A stretch of DNA of 64,000 nt. Origin: Pseudoalteromonas luteoviolacea. GTDB taxonomy: Bacteria > Pseudomonadota > Gammaproteobacteria > Enterobacterales > Alteromonadaceae. The notes under the pieces were generated by a model, which was given only the letters and a program-made list of their open reading frames with translations, did no database searches and was not told the origin of the DNA. Within the stretch, counting starts at the first letter, position 1. Each line of letters starts with the position of its first letter. Positions 8,348-18,600 of this stretch are shown here, piece after piece. The stretch covers positions 1 to 64,000 of the forward strand of contig NZ_JAGJEH010000003.1 of NCBI RefSeq assembly GCF_018100925.1, in the 5' to 3' direction. The translations under genes and the position numbers were made by a program.

Positions 8348-8830
8348 TTACTCTAGCCACTTATACATTATGTAACTGTCAATCAAACCTAAGTGGGGGT
8401 GTCGATAAGCTTTAGGGATAGTTCCAATGATCTCGTAACCTAGCTTTTCCCAAAGTGCTACGGCAATTTGATTGCTCGACACCACGGAATTAAACTGCAT
8501 GGCTCGAAACCCCAGAAAGAGTGCCTGTTGTTGTGAATGTTCACATAATTTTCTTGCCACCCCCTTTCCTCGTGCCTGCGGTGAAACCATATAACCACAA
8601 TTGCAGATGTGGTCACTCGGACCCATAGCATTCGCTTTGAGGTAGTAACTCCCCATCACTTGTCCATTATCTTCATAGACAAAAGCTTTGATTGGCTCCT
8701 CACACCAAATCTGATAAGCACGGTTTTCATCCATTTGAGGGTCAAATGCATAGGTTTCTTGCTGTAATATGACATCTTTAAAAACAGGCCAGAATTCTCT
8801 AAAGTCTTGTTTTGTCATCGCTCTTATCAA
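8348..8830 (-). CDS. GNAT-family N-acetyltransferase, TTG start
   Basis: This 160-residue acetyltransferase has motif A as YMVSPQARGKGVARKLCEHS around residues 80-99, and the later NSVVSSNQIAVALWEKLGYE typical of GNATs. I assign a TTG start at 8830 because AAGGAG lies seven bases before it, whereas the first ATG (8818) would be 19 bases away from that site and would cut off the IRAM segment with which GNAT proteins usually begin. It is the first gene of the leftward GNAT-GNAT-FosA unit. The substrate is unknown; related proteins acetylate small amines, antibiotics or protein N termini. Confidence 0.82.
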   Translation of the reverse strand: MIRAMTKQDFREFWPVFKDVILQQETYAFDPQMDENRAYQIWCEEPIKAFVYEDNGQVMGSYYLKANAMGPSDHICNCGYMVSPQARGKGVARKLCEHSQQQALFLGFRAMQFNSVVSSNQIAVALWEKLGYEIIGTIPKAYRHPHLGLIDSYIMYKWLE

Positions 8831-9002
8831 TTGAATACTCCTTAGCGGTTAGACAGCTCGGCACCGTCATCTCAAATTTCAGACAGAGTAATAATGTCCA
8901 TAAACTCGATACAATCGCAAGAGATAAATCAATAAATAATATTTAGTAAGAGGTAGGTAAGCACACAGCCAATTTTGCTGATGAAGGCTGTGCACATTGA
9001 AG

Positions 9003-9461
9003 TTAAGCTTGATTTGTTTTGTGCTGCTGCAACCATCTATCTAGACAATTTGCAAATTGTTGCTTTTCGCTTTGGCTCAATGGTGGTGGCCCTCCTGTTT
9101 GCACGCCACTACTTCTTAATGTATCCATGAAGTCACGCATATTTAAGCGAGCACGAATATTTTCTGTGGTATACATTTCCCCTCGAGTGCTTAGCGCCAG
9201 TCCACCTTTTTCAATAACTTCTGCTGCCAGAGGAATATCACTGGTTATCACCAAATCACCCGCAGACATGCGTTTTACAATTTCATTGTCAGCCACATCA
9301 AAACCCGCACTCACCTGTAGTTTACAAATATAGGGAGAAGGGGGGGTTTTTAAATACTGATTGGCAACCAAGGTCACAGTAACCTGTGTCCGTACAGCGG
9401 CACGAAACAAAATTTCTCTAATTACGACAGGACAGGCATCTGCATCAACCCATATGGCCAT
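9003..9461 (-). CDS. yaiI: YaiI/YqxD-family (DUF188) protein
   Basis: The 152-residue protein opens with [21 protein letters not shown], the hallmark of the YaiI/YqxD/DUF188 family. These proteins have a PIN-like fold with conserved aspartates (VDADACP near residues 4-10, and later [17 protein letters not shown] with TRGEMYT). A nuclease role is suggested by the fold, but the cellular function is not established. The C-terminal region has the family's [20 protein letters not shown] segment. I start it at the ATG at 9461, where GAGGAAG lies about seven bases upstream; another in-frame ATG at 9491 would add ten residues not seen in the family. It appears to be a single-gene unit. Confidence 0.85.
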   Translation of the reverse strand: MAIWVDADACPVVIREILFRAAVRTQVTVTLVANQYLKTPPSPYICKLQVSAGFDVADNEIVKRMSAGDLVITSDIPLAAEVIEKGGLALSTRGEMYTTENIRARLNMRDFMDTLRSSGVQTGGPPPLSQSEKQQFANCLDRWLQQHKTNQA

Positions 9462-9541
9462 AAACTCTTCCTCAAGCACAGGTGTTTTCATTAAACTAAA
9501 ATGATACGTGCTTTTTAATCGACTGAAAACACCTACCTATG

Positions 9542-11425
9542 TCAAAGAGTGAACTTTGAAAGCAGTACTTCTTGTTCGTGAGATTGTTGTGCCAGCTCTT
9601 GGCTCGCTTCATATTGCTGGCTCGAGAAACTATCTACTTCTACGCTGATATCATTAATATTGGCGGTATTTTTATTGATCTCTTCGATCACCACACTTTG
9701 TTCTTCAATGGCCGTTGCAATTTGAATATTGCGATCCATGATATCTTTCACCGACTCGGAAATCTCGTTAAGCATTTGTGTTGCATGTTCTGTTTGTTCA
9801 ACACACAGTAGTGTTTTATCCCGACTTGCTCCCATCGCATTTTGCACTTGGTTTGAAGATACCTGAATTTGCTCAATCATACTTTTGATTTCTGTTGTGG
9901 ACTCTTGGGTTTTTGTCGCCAAAGACCGGACTTCATCTGCGACCACAGCAAATCCACGCCCCTGCTCACCCGCTCTTGCGGCCTCAATTGCAGCATTTAG
10001 TGCAAGTAAATTGGTCTGCTCTGCAATCCCATTAATCACCGATAGAATGTTCTCGATGCTATGACTATACTCTGCTAGCTGCGTACTCATAGCGTGAGAT
10101 TCATTAATTTCTTCAGACAGTGCCGTGATTTCCTTTTTCGTTTCTAAGAAAACCTGCTGCCCATCACGTGTTTTATCATTTACTGTTGTAATAGAACTGG
10201 CTGCATTTTGTGCACTGCCTGCGATCTCACTAGAAGTCGTACTCATTTCATGCATTGCAGTCGCCAAACTTTCCACTAAACCGACTTGCTCCTGCAAGCG
10301 AGAGCTAGACTGTGTCGCCAACTCTCTGGCCGCGTCACTACTTGATACCACAATGTCCGTACCATGCTTCACTTGTGACACAAGTTGATGTAATGAACCT
10401 AAGAATATATTAAATTGCTGTGCCACCTTGCCGCACTCATCGTCATTTTTTATAGATAAACGCTGCGTGAGGTCGCCACTGCCTGAAGCTATATTTGTTA
10501 TCGCAGCCTCAAGCTCTTTTAATGGTTTCAATAAATGAATAGCCAATGTTCTTATCGTTAGAGAGCCTAACACAATGGCAATGATCGCAATAATAAATGT
10601 ATTGACCGTCATTTGATTTAGTACTTGATACACTTTATCTTTATCAAGCATCACCGCGAGAAACCACTCGTTTCCATATTGATCATCTAAAGGGTAATAA
10701 TACACAATATGCTCTTTCCCCTGAACCTTCACCTCAAGCACCGATTGCAATTTTGACAGTGACAAGTTTGGAGAGATATCTCGCAATGTTTTGCCATTCA
10801 GCTCTGTTTGTTGATGCGAAATAATCTCGCCTTCTTTATCAACTAAAAATGCGAAACCAGTATTGTCAAAATCAACTGCATTAATGCTGTTGGCAATCGT
10901 CGTCAAACTTAAATCACCACCTATCACTCCTTTAAACTGACCTTGATAGTTGACCGGTGATACCACTGAAAGTAGCAACTCGCCTGTCGCGGCATCAACA
11001 TAAGGACTGGTGAACACTGTTCTACCCTGCTGTTTTGCCAGCGTGTACCAAGCGCGTTGCCTAAAATCGACACCGGGAGGGTTTTGACGATTTGGATTAT
11101 TTGATCTGAGTCCAGTTTCCGTTTCAACTGTACCAAATGCCAATAAAAATGAGCTACTAAAATAGGGGGTGTTCAGTGCCTTTTGAAAATTTTCGACGCT
11201 AAAGTCAACGTCTAACTGTGTTTTAACTAAATGTACTTGCGCAGCTTTTTGAGACAGCCAGTTATTGATACTTATTGCCAGCAACTGCGTCGTATCCGCA
11301 ACATAAGCTGCTGTTTTTTGCTTCATTGAATTGTTGATAAACCAGTATGTGGAGCCACTGAACACTAGGATAATAATAAACACCACCAGCGCAGAAGCGA
11401 CTGAAAACTTGGTTCTAATCTTCAT
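9542..11425 (-). CDS. methyl-accepting chemotaxis protein with dCache-type sensor
   Basis: The 627-residue chemoreceptor has a first membrane helix near residues 8-30, a large periplasmic region of about 250 residues of double-Cache type (containing [20 protein letters not shown] and [11 protein letters not shown]), a second helix near 275-300, a HAMP domain and a long cytoplasmic coiled coil. The signalling tip contains [20 protein letters not shown] and [12 protein letters not shown]. Cache receptors often bind amino acids or organic acids; the ligand here is unknown. The start is placed at the ATG at 11425 (MKIRTKFS), because extending to 11506 would leave only one base to the divergent porin gene and add a non-membrane leader. 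The upstream ribosome binding site is weak. Confidence 0.9.
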   Translation of the reverse strand: MKIRTKFSVASALVVFIIILVFSGSTYWFINNSMKQKTAAYVADTTQLLAISINNWLSQKAAQVHLVKTQLDVDFSVENFQKALNTPYFSSSFLLAFGTVETETGLRSNNPNRQNPPGVDFRQRAWYTLAKQQGRTVFTSPYVDAATGELLLSVVSPVNYQGQFKGVIGGDLSLTTIANSINAVDFDNTGFAFLVDKEGEIISHQQTELNGKTLRDISPNLSLSKLQSVLEVKVQGKEHIVYYYPLDDQYGNEWFLAVMLDKDKVYQVLNQMTVNTFIIAIIAIVLGSLTIRTLAIHLLKPLKELEAAITNIASGSGDLTQRLSIKNDDECGKVAQQFNIFLGSLHQLVSQVKHGTDIVVSSSDAARELATQSSSRLQEQVGLVESLATAMHEMSTTSSEIAGSAQNAASSITTVNDKTRDGQQVFLETKKEITALSEEINESHAMSTQLAEYSHSIENILSVINGIAEQTNLLALNAAIEAARAGEQGRGFAVVADEVRSLATKTQESTTEIKSMIEQIQVSSNQVQNAMGASRDKTLLCVEQTEHATQMLNEISESVKDIMDRNIQIATAIEEQSVVIEEINKNTANINDISVEVDSFSSQQYEASQELAQQSHEQEVLLSKFTL

Positions 11426-11507
11426 AGTTGTTCGCCAAAAAAAATCAGTCATCATCGAAAAGTGTTGTCTATAATTCGCTTTATCGCAACTAATTGGTTT
11501 AAACACT

Positions 11508-12650
11508 ATGAAAACAGCGAGTGGCTCTCCTTTTGTATTTTTACTCCTTTGCTCTTCATTTGCTTACCCGGTTTTTGCAAATGATAACCGACCAGTCACA
11601 ATGGAAGATATCAAAGCACTTGAAGCCCAGCTCGCAGAACTGAAACGACGATTTATAACCCAAAACCCCCAACCTAAAGATGTGGCTAAGACAGAAAAAC
11701 CGGCGCCTAAAGTTAACACTGAGACCAAAACTCATACCCTAGATGTATATGCAACCATGCGCCCAACTTTCGGCCGAATTGAAGATAGAGGTGAAGACCA
11801 ATACGATGTACGTGATGCCCTATCTCATGCTGGCGTTAAGGCCACCCACAGGTTTAATGATGACTGGGCCGCAGAACTGCACGGAGAATGGAGTATTGAT
11901 GTCCAAAATACCGGAGAGTTTGGCCGTTCACGGCGCGCTTATACGGCTCTTGTTACGCCTGTTGGGCGCTTTGGCATCGGTAAACAACGCCCTGCTCAAT
12001 ACCTGTTTATTGCCGAGTATGTCGACATATTTAATCATGCAAATAGCCCTTTTGCTTACGATGTTGAAAGCCTCTTTTTTGTCGATAATCTAATTAGTTA
12101 TCGTCTTGATACTGGTCCTATTACTTTTGTTGCTGTCGGCCAATTTGATGGCGACAACAATGACAATAACAATGACTTATTTAATGCGGGTGTCAGTTAT
12201 AACCAAGACGGTTTACACGCCGCAATTACCTATCAAATGAATGATGTATACGACCAGCAAGTGCGACTTGGCGAAAACTCGCTGTGGGCAGGCTCTTTGG
12301 CATATGAGTTTACCGACAGGTTTTATGCCGCAGTGTCTTATCAAGATAAAACCTATGAAAGAGAAAATGTTGCGGATAGAGATGGCTCAACTCTAGATTT
12401 GTCATTTGCCTACAAGTTGAGTAAATACTATAAGCTCAAAACCGGCTATTTTGATTTTGACGATGGTTATAACAACAGCGACCCAAACAATCAAAGTTAT
12501 GACGGGTACAATTTAACTTTGGAGTGGCTACCCACACCACCACTGCGCGTGCACTTTGAATACCTGACTAAATCTTATACCAACAACCAAGATTTTGACT
12601 CGCTGTCTGTTGGGTTTAGATATGACTTTAGAACCTCTATTAACTATTGA
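11508..12650 (+). CDS. outer-membrane porin, trimeric type
   Basis: A 380-residue outer-membrane beta-barrel with a signal peptide ([19 protein letters not shown], cleavage probably after VFA) and a short N-terminal coiled coil, [18 protein letters not shown], near residues 31-48, as in OprO/OprP and DcaP-like porins. The remainder alternates hydrophobic and polar residues in beta-strand fashion, with family-typical [15 protein letters not shown] around residues 150-165 and a terminal YDFRTSINY. It is a passive channel for small solutes; the substrate is not determined. It is divergent from the chemoreceptor gene with about 82 bases between them, so the two may share regulation. Confidence 0.85.
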   Translation: MKTASGSPFVFLLLCSSFAYPVFANDNRPVTMEDIKALEAQLAELKRRFITQNPQPKDVAKTEKPAPKVNTETKTHTLDVYATMRPTFGRIEDRGEDQYDVRDALSHAGVKATHRFNDDWAAELHGEWSIDVQNTGEFGRSRRAYTALVTPVGRFGIGKQRPAQYLFIAEYVDIFNHANSPFAYDVESLFFVDNLISYRLDTGPITFVAVGQFDGDNNDNNNDLFNAGVSYNQDGLHAAITYQMNDVYDQQVRLGENSLWAGSLAYEFTDRFYAAVSYQDKTYERENVADRDGSTLDLSFAYKLSKYYKLKTGYFDFDDGYNNSDPNNQSYDGYNLTLEWLPTPPLRVHFEYLTKSYTNNQDFDSLSVGFRYDFRTSINY

Positions 12651-12800
12651 AATTGCCAGTATCTTTATGCCTTTGCACAATATGTAAAGGTGTAAAGGTA
12701 CTTACACTCTCAAACTTGCCCAATTAAAGCTCAATGCCATTGAATTTAGATTTTTAATCCCTATTCTATTGGTCAATCTTGTCCATTTTAAGTAGTCAGC

Positions 12801-13472
12801 ATGATCCAATACGATGCACCACAAACCGAAGAACAAGCAATAGAGATCCAGACATCCTTCGCCGACAAAGTCATTACCTCTGATAAATTGGCGTATATAG
12901 ACACAATAGCTGGTGTCGATGTTGCCTATGATGAAGACAGTAACCAAGTTGTTGGTGCAGCTGTACTTTTAGATGCAAAAACACTTGAAGTGATCGAATC
13001 CTGTAGTGTTGTAGAATCGATAAGTTTTCCTTATATTCCAGGACTTTTTTCTTTTCGAGAAATACCGCCATTACTCAGTGCTATCAAGAAACTTTCTGTC
13101 ACGCCTGATCTAATTGTCTGTGACGGTCACGGCATAGCACACCCAAAGCGTTTCGGGATGGCGAGCCATTTAGGCGTTTTACTTGATATCCCAACTATAG
13201 GGTGTGGTAAAACCAAATTAGTTGGTGAATATCAGATGCCAGAGAGCCAAAAAGGCAGCTGCACAGATTTAATAGATCATCAAACGTGTATTGGAAAAGT
13301 ACTGAGAACACAAGACGGTATTAAGCCCGTATTTGTTTCAATTGGACACAGGGTAAGCATAGATACGGCGGTCGCATGGATACATAAGCTCACTCCAAAG
13401 TATCGCCTGCCAGAAACCACACGACAAGCAGACCAGCTAGTTAACCGCAGTCTTAAAGATTTGCTCTGCTAA
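12801..13472 (+). CDS. nfi: endonuclease V (deoxyinosine 3' endonuclease)
   Basis: The 223-residue protein has all the landmarks of endonuclease V, the cytoplasmic repair enzyme that nicks the second phosphodiester bond 3' of deoxyinosine left by adenine deamination. The Mg2+ ligands are predicted as Asp40 (AGVDVAYD), Glu87 (FSFREIPP) and Asp108 (VCDGHGIAHP); their spacing matches the E. coli enzyme. The wedge motif PYIPGLFSFRE lies at residues 78-88. Length is normal. The ribosome binding site before the ATG is poor. It stands alone, with a leftward-reading terminator hairpin after its stop codon that could also stop its own transcript. Confidence 0.95.
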   Translation: MIQYDAPQTEEQAIEIQTSFADKVITSDKLAYIDTIAGVDVAYDEDSNQVVGAAVLLDAKTLEVIESCSVVESISFPYIPGLFSFREIPPLLSAIKKLSVTPDLIVCDGHGIAHPKRFGMASHLGVLLDIPTIGCGKTKLVGEYQMPESQKGSCTDLIDHQTCIGKVLRTQDGIKPVFVSIGHRVSIDTAVAWIHKLTPKYRLPETTRQADQLVNRSLKDLLC

Positions 13473-13477
13473 ATCAC

Positions 13478-13505
13478 CAAAAAAGGCCATGATATCGTCA
13501 TGGCC
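13478..13505 (-). terminator. leftward intrinsic terminator, possibly bidirectional
   Basis: GGCCATGA (13485-13492) pairs with TCATGGCC (13498-13505) around a TATCG loop. On the minus strand it is followed by a run of T (13478-13484), a classic intrinsic terminator for the AraC-small ORF transcript. It lies six bases after the nfi stop codon, so it may also slow nfi transcription. Confidence 0.75.
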
Positions 13506-13673
13506 CTAGCGTTTTGGATTGTAGCTACCTGTCTGTTTATTGGTGATTATTGCCAGCAGGCCGTTGCCTTCACCATCAAGGAAATACCAATAACTCATTG
13601 ATAGACTGTAAGGGAGATCCCAACCTTCGATTAAGCCCACCAAGTTAATAGCTAATTGGGCAATTAAAAGCAT
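13506..13673 (-). CDS. possible small protein, 55 aa, at the end of the AraC unit
   Basis: A short open frame starts at ATG 13673, 19 bases after the AraC stop codon, and ends in TAG directly next to a strong leftward terminator. The predicted product begins MLLIAQLAINLVGLIEGW, continues LPYSLSMSYWYFLDGEGNG and ends NKQTGSYNPKR. Codon content and residue composition look coding, the position between a regulator and a terminator argues for transcription, and the hydrophobic start might be membrane-associated. The ribosome binding site is weak and I recognise no family. It could instead be the remnant of a larger gene. Confidence 0.35.
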   Translation of the reverse strand: MLLIAQLAINLVGLIEGWDLPYSLSMSYWYFLDGEGNGLLAIITNKQTGSYNPKR

Positions 13674-13692
13674 CTTGGGGTATGAGAAAAAA

Positions 13693-14478
13693 CTACTTTT
13701 TATTTTCTTTACGCCACGCCGCCGGCGTCTGACCTAAATGCTTTTTAAATTGCCGAATAAAATGTGTGGTGTCACTCCAACCTAATGTTTCAGCCAACTG
13801 ACAGACAGGTAAAGCGGTATGTAATAGCTGAGTACAGGCTTGAGCCAAACGTTTTTCAGTGATCCATTGTCCTACTGTATAGCCTGTTTCTCGCTTAAAT
13901 AGGGTCGCCAGATATGGGGGGCTAACATACACAGCCGTACTCACTTCATTTAACCCAATGGGCTGTAGAAAATTAGCTTGAATATAAGCCAGTGCGCTTT
14001 CAACCTTTGCATTATATTGGGTTTGGTTTGACGCCAATGCGCTTGCCTGATTAAGCTCATTTAATAATAGAATGACAAAGCTGCGCTGGACTTCTAAAGC
14101 GAGTTTTCGTTGCTGTGCCACCATCAACTCATGAAATAATGTGACGATAAATTCACGTCTATTCTGTTGGGTTTTGCGTGCTGGTAGCTCCCCCCTTTTG
14201 ACACATTCAAACGGCATCATTAAGTCACTTGATGTTAAACTCAAACAATCTGGACAGAAGCTCAACCACAAAACCTGTAACCCACTCCCCTCTAGCAAGG
14301 AATGAGGGACACCGGGCGGCACAATATTAAACATGCCAGGTAAAACCTGAAAAGGAGCGCGATGGGCAACAGTCATTTCGCCTGTCACGATGTATGTGAG
14401 CACACACTCCGAGTGTGAACCATGTTTTTGCTCTTCCAGCTTATCTAAAAACGCCTCTCCCACCGTAAGTGCGTGCAT
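13693..14478 (-). CDS. AraC-family transcriptional regulator with cupin-like sensor domain
   Basis: The 261-residue regulator has an N-terminal cupin-type effector domain (YIVTGEMTVAHRAPFQVLPG with FNIVPPGVPHSLLEGSG, residues 28-65) and a C-terminal pair of helix-turn-helix motifs (residues about 165-257), including VSPPYLATLFKRETGYTVGQ and LAETLGWSDTTHFIRQFKKH, ending LGQTPAAWR. Such proteins bind DNA as dimers and respond to small ligands. Its start at ATG 14478 has GGGAGAAATTAA upstream. It is divergent from the small membrane-protein gene at 14605, the most likely regulatory target along with itself. The ligand is unknown. Confidence 0.9.
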   Translation of the reverse strand: MHALTVGEAFLDKLEEQKHGSHSECVLTYIVTGEMTVAHRAPFQVLPGMFNIVPPGVPHSLLEGSGLQVLWLSFCPDCLSLTSSDLMMPFECVKRGELPARKTQQNRREFIVTLFHELMVAQQRKLALEVQRSFVILLLNELNQASALASNQTQYNAKVESALAYIQANFLQPIGLNEVSTAVYVSPPYLATLFKRETGYTVGQWITEKRLAQACTQLLHTALPVCQLAETLGWSDTTHFIRQFKKHLGQTPAAWRKENKK

Positions 14479-14508
14479 TTAATTTCTCCCAGCGCCCCAA
14501 AACAAAGA

Positions 14509-14537
14509 ATAAGCCGATTATCAATTAAACCTGTCAA
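14509..14537 (-). promoter_or_regulatory. candidate promoter for the AraC regulator
   Basis: On the minus strand a consensus -35 box TTGACA (14532-14537) is followed, after 17 bases, by GCTTAT (14509-14514) as a plausible -10 box, placing the start of transcription about 25 bases before the AraC start codon. The -35 box is strong and the -10 box is only fair. Confidence 0.4.
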
Positions 14538-14604
14538 TTTATAACGGCTATAAACCTAACTAAAATAGCCAACATATTAAAAAACGCAGATTGATAGGTG
14601 TATT

Positions 14605-15009
14605 ATGATTGATTCTACAGAGACAATAAACTTTTCCGCGGCCTTGATTGGCCTCACGTTACATATTTTGATTTGGGAAAAGCTCCCTGACTGGGGCACT
14701 TGGTTTACTGCGCTAATCAATAAACTACCTAAACCAGCAGCCTACCTCTACGACGCTTGGCATTGCCCCTACTGCTTTGGGTTTTGGATCGCACTGTGCC
14801 TCCATGGCATCACACAACAATTTACGCTCCCAAGTTTACAAGTTATGCCGAGCGTTATAGGCATTGCCGCAGTACCAATTGCGTGGTTTTTAGATGCTCT
14901 TGTTACCGCGCTATTCATTTATGTAGGTAGCTTGCTACTAAAAGCACTTGCAGGTCCCGCACTATCCGGCCATCAGCAACTTATGGCATTTAAACAGTCA
15001 CAAAAATAA
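14605..15009 (+). CDS. small membrane protein with CPYC motif
   Basis: The 134-residue protein has about three membrane helices and a central WHCPYCFGFWIALCLHG segment. A similar Cys-x-x-Cys followed by FxW is seen in DUF1360-type membrane proteins, but I am not certain of this assignment. The Cys pair could bind metal or form a redox disulfide at the membrane surface. It is divergent from the AraC regulator with 126 bases between them, which suggests it may be controlled by that regulator. No function can be given. Confidence 0.65.
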   Translation: MIDSTETINFSAALIGLTLHILIWEKLPDWGTWFTALINKLPKPAAYLYDAWHCPYCFGFWIALCLHGITQQFTLPSLQVMPSVIGIAAVPIAWFLDALVTALFIYVGSLLLKALAGPALSGHQQLMAFKQSQK

Positions 15010-15081
15010 AAAGCTAACTAACATTAACGAATACAGATTAGTGGGCAGTCGAGATTGGCTTGCCCATGGAGCAATTTAGTT

Positions 15082-15591
15082 ATGACGCCTTTGTTTCAAA
15101 CTTCGAGATTAGATTTCTATACCTGTAGCGCATTGCTAGAAAACCCCAAACGCGCTATACCCACCGTACAGATACTCACACCTTCTGTGGTGTCGTTTTT
15201 ACCGCAAGATTGGCAATCTCCACCCCAAGATTGTCGCGCACATCATTGGCTTAATGACAAATTAAAAGAGGCTGAAATTTACATCGCAGTACCCAAGCAA
15301 TCATCTCTCAATTCAACCTATATCCCCCTTGGAATGGCTATCGTGCACAGCGAACAATACAATGCTCACCTCGGTTATTTAATTGCCGAGCAAGCATGGG
15401 GAAAGGGATATGGCACCGAATTACTGTCGGGCGTAATGGATTATTTAAAACACAGCACAGCAATTCAAACGGTGCACGCAGGTGTTGACCCATCTAATCT
15501 CGGCTCTATCCGCGCCCTTGAAAAATGTCGATTTGAATTGGCGCAAGCATCAGTAGCTGGAAAAAATGCCTTTTATATCTATCACTTTTAA
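15082..15591 (+). CDS. GNAT acetyltransferase, RimJ/RimL type
   Basis: The roughly 169-residue protein begins with LFQTSRLDFYTCS, the RLxxR-like start of RimJ/RimL acetyltransferases, and has motif A as GYLIAEQAWGKGYGTELLSG near residues 100-119, followed by VHAGVDPSNLGSIRALEKCR. These enzymes transfer acetyl groups from acetyl-CoA to N-terminal amines of proteins or to small molecules. I use the ATG at 15082 (GGAG is about eleven bases upstream); a TTG at 15055 would add nine residues. The C terminus ends shortly after the conserved region, so the protein is of normal length. Confidence 0.78.
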   Translation: MTPLFQTSRLDFYTCSALLENPKRAIPTVQILTPSVVSFLPQDWQSPPQDCRAHHWLNDKLKEAEIYIAVPKQSSLNSTYIPLGMAIVHSEQYNAHLGYLIAEQAWGKGYGTELLSGVMDYLKHSTAIQTVHAGVDPSNLGSIRALEKCRFELAQASVAGKNAFYIYHF

Positions 15592-15665
15592 ACCTAGCAT
15601 AAAGCTTGTGACAAACGCTGCCATTTGGTACTTTCCCCGGCAATACCGTATGTTTAGGAATACTT

Positions 15666-18600
15666 TTGGACGCAATCAATCGCTCGCTTAATTTGACAGC
15701 TGACACACATGCCACAATAGAGCGGCTTTATCAAAACTATCTGGCACTCGATGACGATTATAAAGCGCTAGTTCAGGTGCTTGCCGTCGTGTTTAAATCA
15801 GCTTCGACAATCAAGATTAAACAAATATTGAAGCGATTGGCAGAGCAAGGAGTCATCGCGCAAGGCAGGCCAATATCAGCGTTAAGTTCAGAATTAACAG
15901 CGGTACTTGAAAGCAAGCAGTTGGCACTGTGTGAGCAATTAAACTTACGTATTAATCCATTGGTCGCGAACCTTGTCACACAACATGTTCAAAAACTTGG
16001 GCTATTGCTACCTATTTTAAAGTGTGCAGAGGAGTATATACCGGTACTCAATGCCTACGAATGGGAAAGAGATCCAGAAGATGAAAGCCGTCTTACACGT
16101 GACTTTTTGTTTTTAGGTCAAATTCCCAAAGCAAAAAGTCGCCTCGCATTTAACAAAAACCCGCAAGTAGTCAATGTTCACAATAACGCAGCATTGGTGC
16201 ATTTTGTGTTTTTCCCATTTCAGTTAGATACGTTTCTCGAACTCCCAGAGGATATGCAATATCAAGCTTTTGCAGCTCTGTTATCTAATCAAAAACAGTT
16301 TGGTATGGACCCAAGTGAAACAATTGAGTTGTTAGCACAGGCTCAAGCTCAGAGCCCGAATAATCGTAATCTACGTTTACTACTGTGTGAAAGTTTGTTG
16401 CTGATGAACGATACTGAACAAGCGCAACAGCTCATAAAAGCCAATGACATAACGAGTTACGGCCAACAGCTTAAGGCCTGTTTTTTACTTCTAGACAATC
16501 AATTGCTGGCTGCATGTGATCAGTTCAATGCTGCATTGCAAGCACAACAAAAATACTCTAAAAAGAAAGCGCCTTACTTACATGGCTTTTTTGGCTGGTT
16601 GCACTTAATTGCTTTGATGGCATCTGGCACTGGTCAAAATAACCATATTGAACAAGCAATGACGCTTGCTAGCAATCAGCTCTCAGACAAAAAAGGTACT
16701 AAAGCAAATTATTATATTGGACAACTATTTGAATGCTTGAGTGAATCTTTACTAACTTGCGCTCCTTTTATTACTCAGTTTTCAGAGCAGGAACGTGATT
16801 TACAAGACAGCCCTCTAACCTATTATGTATGCCAGCTTTTCTCTCTGTTTGCTTTGTACTGGTGCAAACAACCTTTTGATCATCCACAATTAGAACGATT
16901 GACACTATGTCGCGCATTTTTTGATGCTGGCCGGCTCAACATTTTGTCAGCTATGGCTAATCAGCTGCAAGTAGAGGCTAATTCGACAACATACAATACG
17001 CATTTAGCGCTGAATTTTCCTAGGCTCATCAAGCAGCAATCTGAGTGGGACCTAGCGCTGGATAAATTACTAGCGCTAGCGCCCGCACACATTTCATCGG
17101 AGCAAGACAAGACTCAAAATACAGAACGGTTAATTTGGCTTCTCGATATAGATAAAAATAGTGTACGTTTCACTGCAAAAATACAAAAGCAACAACAAAG
17201 CGGTTGGAGCAAGGGTAAAGCGGTCTCTCTTGAAACCCTGCATTTAACCCATCAGGAATTACCATTCTTATCACCATCGGACCTCAGTATGATTGAGGCT
17301 ATCTCCATTGAGCAACACTGGCAGCAAACGCATTATCATTTGGAGAACATCAGTGCACTTCGCACAGCCGTTCACGCCTCGAACATCTATCATGTGAGCG
17401 ATTTAAATGAGCCGATTGAAGTAGCAGAGTCGCCTGCTCAACTCGCTATTACCGAGTGCGGAGATCAATTACTGTTAAGTTTGCCAGAACTCCCCAATGA
17501 CTTTGCAAAACGCAGTGCTGTATATTCGATAAGAAAGGACTCAGAATATAAGTATGTATTTACTTACTTTGAAAAGCCACACTTAAAAATCGCAAGTATA
17601 ATTGGCGAAAACGGACTACTTATCCCCAAGCAAGCTAAGCAAAAACTCATTGCTAGTATTGCGGCCATAGCACCGCTGTTAAATATTCAATCGGATGTGA
17701 GCGATATTGATATCGGCCTTGAGACGGTTGAAGCACAGCAGCAGCTGGTGATCAATGTCAGTCCCTATCAGCAAGGTTTGGAGTTTCACTGCTTAAGCAT
17801 GCCCTTTGGCGATGCAGGCCCTGCATTTCACCCTGGGGTGGGCAATGCAAGTATCAGCACAGAGATCAATGGTAAGCGCATTGCCACCAAGCGAAATCTA
17901 GTGATGGAACAAGAACTACTAGATAACCTAGATACACAATGCCCTGCTTTTTTAGCTATGGCAGACAACCGGCTTTGTATTGCAGACCTACAAGATGCGT
18001 TGTGCGCACTAGAGCAGCTAGAGCTCTCGCTACAAAAAACGCCACCACTCCCGGTCCAAATTCGTTGGCCAAAAGGAAAAAAAGTACAGCTCTCTGCTCC
18101 TTTAGAGTCACAGCATTTACAACTGGCTATCTCTAAGAAAAATCAATGGTTTGATCTCAATGGTGAACTGCAAATCAATGATCAACAAGTGATAGAACTC
18201 AAAGATCTACTCAAGCTTGTTGAGCAAAGTCATGGCCGATTTATTGAGTTAGACACACAGCAGGTAATTGCGCTGTCTCATGCTCTTCATGAGAAACTTG
18301 TTCAGTTAAATCAAAGTACAGAGCAAGGTCGGTTTCACCCCTTAGCCAGCCCAATTGTCTCTGAAGCCACCACTGGCATGCGCATGAAAACACTCCATGC
18401 GTGGGATCAGCAATCGCAGCTAATGCACCAAGCAAACACTTTAGAACTCGCACCACCAGCTGATTTACAAGCAACACTTCGCGACTACCAATTGGCAGGC
18501 TATGACTGGGCCATGCGACTTGCCCATTGGGGCGCTGGGGCCTGTCTCGCCGACGACATGGGATTGGGTAAAACATTACAATCTCTCGCAGTCTTGCTAT

